Origin: Bacillota bacterium
GTDB lineage: Bacteria > Bacillota_E > Sulfobacillia > Sulfobacillales > Sulfobacillaceae
Reading direction: 5' to 3'
DNA length: 12,122 bases
Assembly: GCA_021820165.1 (NCBI GenBank)
Contig: JAKADW010000025.1
Coordinates: 1 to 12,122 of the forward strand
A program made the position numbers and the translations under genes. Numbering within the stretch: position 1 is the stretch's first letter; every line of letters begins with the position of its first letter. Below the pieces are notes generated by a model. It was not told where the DNA came from. It ran no database searches and was given only the letters and a program-made list of their open reading frames with translations. Of this stretch, positions 6,462-12,122 are shown one piece after another.

Positions 6462-7298
6462 TCAATAGAGAGGCCGACCACTCGCAAGACCCATTACCGT
6501 ATAAAAGGCCCGGAATCCTTCAATTACGGTGTCGGTCGTAAACCCTATGGTTCGCCCGTCTAACCTTTGTACACCGGGACAATACATCGCGCGGTCTGCC
6601 ATGTCGGACGTCATCAAGGTCATGGTCCAATGGGTCGGGCTCTCAATTCGATAGGGTGTCAGCGACCCGGTTCGGGCTCGGGACAACGCTTCAGCCACTC
6701 CGGTCCGTAAACGTTGAGTTGTCTCATGCCTAGACATCAGTATCGCGGAATTCCGACTGACTCCCTCCTTGACCGTTACCGAAACTGCGGAAGGAAGCAA
6801 CGCACTCACCTCGTGGGCCAATTTATCGTCCCCGGACACTAATCCAACAGGCACTCCATAGTATCCCGCCACTGCCGCATTAATACCGGTTTCGCCTACT
6901 TCTCGGCCATTTAAGGTCACCCGGAAAATTTCCCCCGAATAGGTATGGTCCATCACGGCTGCCGCCGTTCCAGCCATGGCATGGTATCCCACAAACAACG
7001 CTAAGTCCGCCGCTTGCACACCCTGATTCATGGACAGCGCCTTCGTACCACCCGAGATCAGCCGGACTCCGGGCGGGAGTTGATCCCACAGAACATTGAG
7101 CATGCCGTCATGGGAGTCGTTAACCACAATATCCCCTTCTAAGTCAGGCGCTGCTCGGAGTTCGGTCAGCACCGCGTCCAAGTCTTGCATGAGAGCCACT
7201 CGCCCTCGCTCATACTGATCTTGTCCCGGTAGCAGTTGCCGACGTTCGACAATCCCGCTGATCCCCTCCATGTCGATTGATAGCCATATACGCATCAT
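6462..7298 (-). CDS. M55 family D-aminopeptidase (DppA-like)
   Basis: Zinc peptidase of the DppA family, whose Bacillus subtilis member removes N-terminal D-amino acids such as D-Ala from short peptides and acts in the cytoplasm. The 278-residue product has the family's N-terminal SIDMEGISG motif. Probable zinc ligands are D9, E11, H63 (in NDSH), H106 (in GYHAMAG) and E136 (in GETGIN), in nearly the spacing of D8, E10, H60, H104 and E133 of DppA. Cys115, proposed as the nucleophile of DppA, has no counterpart here: the segment 107-125 contains no Cys, and the only Cys lies near the C-terminus. Catalysis may therefore differ, or that residue is not conserved across the family. Start: ATG at 7298 with AAAGGGGAG upstream. 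It lies 32 nt after the PIG-L gene and is likely co-transcribed. A role in recycling cell-wall D-peptides is plausible but inferred. Confidence 0.92.
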   Translation of the reverse strand: MMRIWLSIDMEGISGIVERRQLLPGQDQYERGRVALMQDLDAVLTELRAAPDLEGDIVVNDSHDGMLNVLWDQLPPGVRLISGGTKALSMNQGVQAADLALFVGYHAMAGTAAAVMDHTYSGEIFRVTLNGREVGETGINAAVAGYYGVPVGLVSGDDKLAHEVSALLPSAVSVTVKEGVSRNSAILMSRHETTQRLRTGVAEALSRARTGSLTPYRIESPTHWTMTLMTSDMADRAMYCPGVQRLDGRTIGFTTDTVIEGFRAFYTVMGLASGRPLY

Positions 7299-7330
7299 GT
7301 CACTCCCCTTTCGCTTGTTGTGATCCGGTT

Positions 7331-8611
7331 CTATCTCTCGTCAAACATCAAGGATTCTGGCAAACGATACAACTGCAAGGGTGTGCGCCCTTTAAACCCT
7401 ACGGCGGAGGAAATCTGAACCCCGAGCAAGACCACACGATCCGCCTGGTATTCGCTTAAGGGCCAGGACACCGATAATGACCGGGAGCCAAATTTGACTC
7501 CGATTTTCTCGCTATGTTCACCGCGAACAATCCCATCGCGATCTATGCGCCAATGACGGAGAGATCCAGTCGTCGGCATGTGCACCGTGACATGAAACAC
7601 TTCATCGGCCTTTATCGATAACGTCAGGTCGACGCGTACCGTTTGCCGTTGCCCGGCAATGGCCCATTCCACGTGCCGAATGGGCGTATCCTTTCTCAAC
7701 CACTGCGCTAAGAGGTTGCGCGTGGGGTTGGTGACGGACGCCCTCGAGCCAGGTATCCCATCAACGTCGCTCTCGATCCCGTCGCCCGTCATATCGTCCA
7801 CCGATTCCTCAAACAACACCTCAGAACCGCGTGCAAATGCGAGCATGAAGGGCTTAATCAGCTCGACTTGACTTTGGTAGGCGAGCAAGGCCCGTTTCTT
7901 ACGCATTACGGCATCAGGATCCATCTGCAATTCGTGCCATCGGTTAGGATGGATCCCCACCAAAGGCCGGGGGGCTTTCTGGCGTTGTCGAGGTCGAAAT
8001 GCTAAAGGAAATGGCCAGGCGGGCCAATGGACCAAATAGCTTAAGTGGCGCACCTCGAATCCCAATTCCGTTCCGGCCAAGCGCGCAAACGCTCCGGTCG
8101 CCCAATGATCTGGATGTTCATCATACGCGCTTGGTGCGACAACGACGCTCGGGCGTAGCTCTAACAAAATCTCTCGTAACAATGCCAGCAGTTCACGTCC
8201 CAAGTACGGACGGTTGTAGCCAGTCGTCTCGATATAAGGTGAGTGAGTGACACCTGACGTGGTGCTTTGAAACGGTTCATGCTCCCAATGGTCCATCAAC
8301 AATCGTTCCAATCCGCCATCGGGGAATCCTAAGAAACGGACATGTTCCGCACCCACACCCAATATCGCCAGAGCGTCGAGCGTTTCTCGCATTCGACGGT
8401 ACCCAAGATTAATGTATTCGGGGGCGCTAACCTCGAGCGCCAGGTAATACCGCTCGGCGTCTTGGACGAATCCGTCTCCGTTCGTAATGAGAATCACATT
8501 GACCGGCTCACCACGTTCCACGTAATGGCTGATTAGCCCCCCTGCACCCAGCACTTCATCGTCCGGGTGGGGCGCCACCACCACCAGTCCACCCCGATTA
8601 GGGTTCAACAC
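7331..8611 (-). CDS. PIG-L/LmbE family deacetylase with long C-terminal extension
   Basis: Zinc-dependent N-deacetylase of the PIG-L superfamily (MshB, BshB, LmbE, GlcNAc-PI deacetylase); these remove acetyl groups from amino sugars or related small molecules. Seen: PHPDDE at 14-19 and DEHPDH at 164-169. By analogy with MshB, zinc ligands would be H15, D18 and H169, with D17 and H166 in catalysis. The catalytic domain covers about 1-260. The remaining 165 or so residues include an acidic linker (about 268-290) and a beta-strand-like C-terminal part (about 310-420) that I do not recognise, making the protein nearly twice the family's usual length. Start: GTG at 8611, which overlaps the biotin carrier gene by 14 nt; no strong Shine-Dalgarno is visible, so translational coupling is likely. 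There is no later convincing start before the HPDDE motif. The substrate cannot be told from the sequence. Confidence 0.9.
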   Translation of the reverse strand: MLNPNRGGLVVVAPHPDDEVLGAGGLISHYVERGEPVNVILITNGDGFVQDAERYYLALEVSAPEYINLGYRRMRETLDALAILGVGAEHVRFLGFPDGGLERLLMDHWEHEPFQSTTSGVTHSPYIETTGYNRPYLGRELLALLREILLELRPSVVVAPSAYDEHPDHWATGAFARLAGTELGFEVRHLSYLVHWPAWPFPLAFRPRQRQKAPRPLVGIHPNRWHELQMDPDAVMRKKRALLAYQSQVELIKPFMLAFARGSEVLFEESVDDMTGDGIESDVDGIPGSRASVTNPTRNLLAQWLRKDTPIRHVEWAIAGQRQTVRVDLTLSIKADEVFHVTVHMPTTGSLRHWRIDRDGIVRGEHSEKIGVKFGSRSLSVSWPLSEYQADRVVLLGVQISSAVGFKGRTPLQLYRLPESLMFDER

Positions 8612-9002
8612 TGAACAGAGGGTCTTGCGCGCTCACGGTGCCGCCCTTTTGCACGTGGATGGCCTCAATCCGTCCCGCAATGGGGGCCGTAATCTCGTTT
8701 TCCATCTTCATAGCTTCCAAAATCACAATAATTTGCCCTGGAACAACCGCTTGTCCCACACTGGCGCGAACATCTAAGACCGCTCCAGGTAACGGCGCTT
8801 CGACCGTGATCCCATGCCCGCCACCGGTATGCGATGTGCTGGTAGGAGCCGATGGCACAATCACCTCCGATTCCCGATTCATTTTCTGAACCGGTTTCGG
8901 TGCCGGAGCTACCGTTGAGGAAGCGGTGGTCCCATCGAGTTCTTCTGCTTCTACGTCGTACACTACTCCATTGATTGTCAGTCGGAATTTACGCACTGCC
9001 AT
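8598..9002 (-). CDS. Biotin carrier protein of an acyl-CoA carboxylase/decarboxylase complex
   Basis: Carries carboxybiotin between active sites of the carboxylase or decarboxylase complex. The product is 134 residues: an N-terminal strand-rich segment (about 1-20, KFRLTINGVVYDVE, typical of MmdC/OadA-like carriers), an Ala/Pro/Ser/Thr-rich flexible linker (about 24-64), and a biotinyl domain (about 65-134) with EAMKMENEI. K99 is the lysine expected to be biotinylated, and the usual PMPG-like turn appears as PLPG. ATG start at 9002, with AAGGGA upstream at rather long spacing. It follows the 56-residue gene by 38 nt and the carboxyltransferase closely, so it is the carrier for that enzyme. 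It could serve propionyl-CoA carboxylase, methylmalonyl-CoA decarboxylase or a transcarboxylase. Confidence 0.93.
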   Translation of the reverse strand: MAVRKFRLTINGVVYDVEAEELDGTTASSTVAPAPKPVQKMNRESEVIVPSAPTSTSHTGGGHGITVEAPLPGAVLDVRASVGQAVVPGQIIVILEAMKMENEITAPIAGRIEAIHVQKGGTVSAQDPLFSVEP

Positions 9003-9040
9003 ACATCACGTCGTCCCTTCTTTTGGATCCCTAGATCCTT

Positions 9041-9211
9041 TTACAGCCAGCGCCACAACGTAGTCTGTGGCCAGCTTTCGCGAATTCTGATACGACTTTC
9101 AGTCCCCCAGGATTCACTGGTCTCCATGGTAAGGAGGGTGGCCATAATCAGTGCCACGATCTCCCCATCAATCGGTTCCTGATCCGTTTTGTTCGTGAGT
9201 TTCTTAGTCAT
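9041..9211 (-). CDS. Small carboxylase-associated subunit, OadG/MmdD-like C-terminal type (56 aa)
   Basis: Short gene whose ATG (9211-9209) overlaps the carboxyltransferase stop codon as ATGA; its TAA is at 9041-9043. My translation begins MTKKLTNKTDQEPIDGEIVA and ends LWRWL. It has a short polar, lysine-containing head, a hydrophobic helix-like stretch EIVALIMATLLTM (17-29), then SRIRIRESW and a Trp-rich end with four Trp in all (positions 35, 47, 53 and 55). Small OadG/MmdD-type subunits of biotin-dependent decarboxylases and the small subunits of some propionyl-CoA carboxylases share the pattern of an E-I/L-V-A-x-I-x-A-A-like helix followed by an R-I-R segment and a Trp, and are encoded at this place in such operons. 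Here the N-terminal membrane anchor of OadG is missing, so a soluble stabilising or assembly subunit is more likely. The family link is by eye only. The coupled start and preserved frame argue that the gene is real. Confidence 0.7.
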   Translation of the reverse strand: MTKKLTNKTDQEPIDGEIVALIMATLLTMETSESWGTESRIRIRESWPQTTLWRWL

Positions 9212-10761
9212 AGCGGAATATTGCCGTGCCGCTTGGGCGGTCGGCTCTCCTTTTTGTTAAAGAGTCCCATCAGGGCCCGCGCAACGTGCGCCCTGGTCTC
9301 GGCCGGGTCAATTACCGAATCGATGTATCCATGCGCCGCAGCCACATACGGGCTTGCAAACTGGTCCCGATATTCTTGAGATTTGGCTCTTCGAGCCAGC
9401 ACCGGGTCCTCGGCCTCGGCAATTTCATCGCGAAAGATAATGTTGGCGGCTCCATCGGGTCCCATCACCGCAATTTCAGCAGTCGGCCAAGCCATCGCGA
9501 GATCCGCACCTAAACCACGGCTACACATCGCTAAGTACGCTCCACCATAGGCCTTACGAAGAATGACGGTAACCTTGGGCACTGTAGCTTCTGCATAGGC
9601 ATATAGTACTTTGGCACCGTGGCGTATTATTCCGCCAAACTCTTGCGATGTACCCGGTAAATACCCCGGGGTATCGACCAATGTCAGAAGCGGGACGTTG
9701 AACGCATCACAAAATCGAACAAAGCGTGCAAGTTTCGTCGACGCGTTAATATCGAGAGTCCCGGCCAAAACGCGCGGCTGATTGGCCACTATCCCCACTG
9801 CACGCCCGCCGATTCGACCCAAACCAATGACGAGGTTGTCTGCGTACCCTTCTTGCAGTTCGAAAAAACTATCCCGATCGAGCACTGCAGTGATTACGGT
9901 TTTCACGTTATACGGCTTATTGGGATCCGGAGGAACCAGATTCCGCAAGGATATCTCGGCGCGATCTAATGGATCTCCCACTTCCCGAATTGGCGGATCT
10001 TCCCGATTGTTATTGGGCACGTAACTCAAAAATTTCCGAACCCAATCTAAAGCCTCGTGATCATCGCGGGCCGCCAAGTGGGCCACCCCTGAACGACGCA
10101 CTTGGGCCTCGGCGCCGCCAAGATCCTCGGCCGTCACCGTTTCGCCGGTCACAGTTTTTATGACTTGAGGCCCGGTGATAAACATCTGTCCCGTATTCCT
10201 GACCATAATAATCAAATCGGTCAGTGCTGGAGAATAGACCGCGCCGCCCGCGCTAGGACCCAGAATCACGGTGATTTGAGGAATCACACCGGAAGCCCAG
10301 GTGTTGCGCTTGAAAATCTCACCGTATCCATTTAAGGCGTCGACCCCCTCCTGAATCCGGGCCCCACCAGAATCATTGAGACCAATGATTGGGGCACCGG
10401 CCTTCAGGGCCAAGTCTTGTACGCGCTGAATTTTTGCGGCGTGCATCTCCCCGAGCGACCCTCCCAAGACCGTAAAATCCTGAGAAAAAACATAGACTAA
10501 CCGATCATGGATACGGCCAAATCCTGTCACCACGCCATCTGCAGGAGCCACTGCCTGATCCATTCCAAACAATGACGACCGATGTTTCACGTGCGCACCG
10601 ATTTCCTCGAAAGTGTCCTTATCTAAGAGTACCTGGATACGCTCACGGGCCGTGAGTTTGCCCGACTGATGCTGGCGAGCGATGCGCTTGACGCCCCCCA
10701 TGGCCTCAATATGTTCTTGGCGTTTCTTGAGTTCATCTAATGGCGCATTACTCACCGACAT
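9208..10761 (-). CDS. Acyl-CoA carboxyltransferase subunit (propionyl-CoA carboxylase beta / methylmalonyl-CoA decarboxylase alpha)
   Basis: Transfers CO2 between carboxybiotin and an acyl-CoA, most likely propionyl-CoA/methylmalonyl-CoA given its neighbours. The 517 residues are the usual length, with two crotonase-like halves. The first has GGSLGEMHAAKI (100-111), GGARIQEG (132-139) and GPSAGGAVYSPAL (168-180). The second has TPGYLPGTSQEFGG (364-377), AYGGAYLAM (404-412) and AWPTAEIAVMGPDGAANIIF (424-443). The C-terminus KRHGNIPL is typical of PccB and MmdA. L410 occupies the place where actinobacterial PccB has a specificity-determining Asp; Leu or Ile there is common in MmdA-type proteins. 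ATG start at 10761 with GGGGGA close upstream, overlapping the epimerase gene by 14 nt. No biotin carboxylase gene is adjacent, so whether the complex carboxylates, decarboxylates or transcarboxylates cannot be decided here. Confidence 0.95.
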   Translation of the reverse strand: MSVSNAPLDELKKRQEHIEAMGGVKRIARQHQSGKLTARERIQVLLDKDTFEEIGAHVKHRSSLFGMDQAVAPADGVVTGFGRIHDRLVYVFSQDFTVLGGSLGEMHAAKIQRVQDLALKAGAPIIGLNDSGGARIQEGVDALNGYGEIFKRNTWASGVIPQITVILGPSAGGAVYSPALTDLIIMVRNTGQMFITGPQVIKTVTGETVTAEDLGGAEAQVRRSGVAHLAARDDHEALDWVRKFLSYVPNNNREDPPIREVGDPLDRAEISLRNLVPPDPNKPYNVKTVITAVLDRDSFFELQEGYADNLVIGLGRIGGRAVGIVANQPRVLAGTLDINASTKLARFVRFCDAFNVPLLTLVDTPGYLPGTSQEFGGIIRHGAKVLYAYAEATVPKVTVILRKAYGGAYLAMCSRGLGADLAMAWPTAEIAVMGPDGAANIIFRDEIAEAEDPVLARRAKSQEYRDQFASPYVAAAHGYIDSVIDPAETRAHVARALMGLFNKKESRPPKRHGNIPL

Positions 10762-11155
10762 GTTCCCCCGGTTGCACCAATTCTAATAACACGCCCCCGG
10801 TGGATGCCGGATGGACAAAAGCCACCATTGAGCCATTAGCGCCCGGCCGTGGTTCATTATCGATTACGCGCAACCCACGAGCTTTTAGGTCTCCGAGGGA
10901 CTGCCGAATATCTGAAACAGCCACCGCTACATGATGCAATCCAGGCCCGCGACGCTCAATGAAACGGGCCACCGGGGAAGCCTCTCCGGTGGGTTCCAGT
11001 AACTCAAATCGCCCTCCATCGAATGGTAAAAACGCTATTTCGACTCCGTCCGATTCCACCACTTCACGGTGGACGACTGCGAGTCCCAAGGCTTGGTAAG
11101 CACCTATCGCCTCATCTAAACTTCTCACCGCGACGCCTAAATGGTCGAGTTTCAT
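10748..11155 (-). CDS. mce: Methylmalonyl-CoA epimerase
   Basis: Interconverts (R)- and (S)-methylmalonyl-CoA, linking the carboxylase product to the mutase substrate. The 135-residue product is the normal size and belongs to the glyoxalase/VOC metal-enzyme fold. Likely metal ligands by family pattern are H5 (in LDHLGVAV), E51 (in FELLEP), H75 (in GPGLHHVAVAV) and E125 (in GVLLELVQP). The FIERRGPGLHH block is characteristic of this epimerase among VOC proteins. ATG start at 11155 with AGAGGAG just upstream, 18 nt after the mutase stop. It overlaps the next gene by 14 nt. Position between mutase and carboxyltransferase supports the function strongly. Confidence 0.95.
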   Translation of the reverse strand: MKLDHLGVAVRSLDEAIGAYQALGLAVVHREVVESDGVEIAFLPFDGGRFELLEPTGEASPVARFIERRGPGLHHVAVAVSDIRQSLGDLKARGLRVIDNEPRPGANGSMVAFVHPASTGGVLLELVQPGEHVGE

Positions 11156-11173
11156 GAGTCTCCTCTCTCCTCC

Positions 11174-12122
11174 TCACAGGACGACTGGGGGGTGGTACCT
11201 GCCAAAATGGCTTTTCAGTACACCCACCATTTCTCCCAAGGTTGCATACGCCCTGACGCATTCCATGAGAGGATCCAATAAATTTTGATTGGAGACCACA
11301 ACGCGGTCCAACCAAGCCAACGCTGCCTCGACACGTGCAGCGTCACGCGTGGCCCGGACGTTAGCCAGCTTGGCTACTTGCCTGGCCTCCAGCGTTTCAT
11401 CCACCCGGAGAATTTCTCGATTGGGTGGTTCTTCCCCGCCAAACCGATTCATGCCAACAATCACTTGACGCCCTGCCTCTACTTTTTGCTGAAAACGCCA
11501 GGCAGCTTCTTGAATTTCACGCTGTATGTACCCTTGTTCGATGGCTTCTACGGCTCCACCCAGTCCTGCGATATGGTCTAAATACTTCCGTGCAGCCGCC
11601 TCTAGGCGGTCTGTCAAATCCTCGACAAAAAAGGATCCCCCTAATGGGTCAACCGTAGCGGTGACACCTGACTCGTACGCTAAGATCTGTTGCGTCCGTA
11701 ATGCAACGCGGGCCGAAGCTTCCGTAGGGAGTGCCAATGCCTCGTCCTTCGAATTGGTGTGTAGTGACTGGGTTCCCCCTAACACCGCGGACAAAGCCTG
11801 AAGCGTTACGCGCGCCACGTTATTGTCCGGTTGTTGCGCCGTCAAGGTGGATCCAGCAGTTTGGCTATGAAACCGTAATTGCCAGGAACGCGGATCGCGT
11901 GCCCCAAATTTGTTGCGCATAATATCGGCCCACAGCCGTCGCGCTGCCCGAAACTTAGCGATCTCTTCGAAAAAGTCCATATGGGCATTGAAAAAAAACG
12001 AGAGCCGGGGTCCAAAGACATCCACGTCGAGGCCGGCCGCTATGGCGGCGTCGACGTAGGCGATGCCGTTGGCCAACGTAAAGGCAATCTCTTGAGCCGC
12101 CGTCGAACCCGCCTCACGGATA
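11174..12122 (-). CDS. Methylmalonyl-CoA mutase, catalytic (large) subunit, C-terminal part (N-terminus beyond window)
   Basis: B12-dependent mutase barrel domain that rearranges methylmalonyl-CoA to succinyl-CoA. About 315 residues are visible; the frame stays open to the right edge, and [14 protein letters not shown] precedes the TTG at 12076, so that TTG is not a start. Seen: [50 protein letters not shown] and DEALALPTE, all hallmarks of this family. The protein ends at GRYHPPVVL without a cobalamin-binding domain, so this is the split type in which the B12-binding subunit is a separate gene, not seen here. The residues that separate methylmalonyl- from isobutyryl- or hydroxyisobutyryl-CoA mutases lie mostly in the missing N-terminal half. 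The epimerase next door favours methylmalonyl-CoA. Confidence 0.94.
   Translation of the reverse strand, partial: IREAGSTAAQEIAFTLANGIAYVDAAIAAGLDVDVFGPRLSFFFNAHMDFFEEIAKFRAARRLWADIMRNKFGARDPRSWQLRFHSQTAGSTLTAQQPDNNVARVTLQALSAVLGGTQSLHTNSKDEALALPTEASARVALRTQQILAYESGVTATVDPLGGSFFVEDLTDRLEAAARKYLDHIAGLGGAVEAIEQGYIQREIQEAAWRFQQKVEAGRQVIVGMNRFGGEEPPNREILRVDETLEARQVAKLANVRATRDAARVEAALAWLDRVVVSNQNLLDPLMECVRAYATLGEMVGVLKSHFGRYHPPVVL

Noticed and set aside
9226..9513. Plus-strand open frames opposite the carboxyltransferase and other genes
   Set aside because: They are antisense shadows of strongly conserved genes, with no ribosome binding sites and no recognisable domains.
12074..12076. TTG as start of the mutase gene
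   Set aside because: The frame continues upstream with conserved mutase residues ([14 protein letters not shown]) to the window edge, so the gene begins outside.

Overview
The window looks like chromosome from a Gram-positive, endospore-former-type Firmicute of moderate GC. The evidence is the gene order mraZ-rsmH-ftsL-PBP-PBP, strong AGGAGG-type ribosome binding sites, a sortase, and a SpoVD-like second penicillin-binding protein. The style (GTG and TTG starts, a split methylmalonyl-CoA mutase, M55 and PIG-L hydrolases) would fit a Sulfobacillus-like thermoacidophile, but that genus is a guess. Every protein gene is on the minus strand. The only plus-strand gene is a tRNA.

Right part (12122 down to about 8598): a tightly packed methylmalonyl-CoA operon. 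In order of transcription it holds the catalytic subunit of a B12-dependent mutase (cut by the window edge), methylmalonyl-CoA epimerase, a carboxyltransferase subunit (PccB/MmdA type), a 56-residue protein resembling the small OadG/MmdD-type subunit, and a biotin carrier protein. Junctions are overlaps of 14 nt and 4 nt or gaps under 40 nt. These enzymes interconvert propionyl-CoA, the methylmalonyl-CoA epimers and succinyl-CoA. No biotin carboxylase or membrane decarboxylase subunit is in view, so the direction of the carboxylation step is open.

Middle part (8611 down to 5301): a PIG-L (LmbE) deacetylase with a long C-terminal extension, whose start overlaps the biotin carrier gene. It is followed by an M55 D-aminopeptidase (DppA family) and a sortase with an additional C-terminal domain. 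These look like amino-sugar, D-peptide and cell-surface functions, and they sit in line with the methylmalonyl genes for no obvious biochemical reason.

Centre (about 4880 to 5230): a plus-strand tRNA-Ala(CGC) with a perfect consensus promoter (TTGACA, 17 nt, TATAAT) and a strong hairpin terminator. It is divergent from the division/cell-wall (dcw) cluster.

Left part (4882 down to 1): the start of the dcw cluster: mraZ, rsmH, ftsL, a class B penicillin-binding protein, and a second SpoVD-like class B penicillin-binding protein cut by the window edge. Just upstream of mraZ are four 10-bp direct repeats with a GTGGA core. They match the expected layout of an MraZ operator and run into the ribosome binding site.

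Most noteworthy: the MraZ-type repeat array merged with the Shine-Dalgarno site, the very small carboxylase-associated gene, an SSD triad in place of the usual SxN in the first PBP, and the unusual deacetylase / D-aminopeptidase / extended-sortase neighbourhood. No clearly new defence or mobile system was found.
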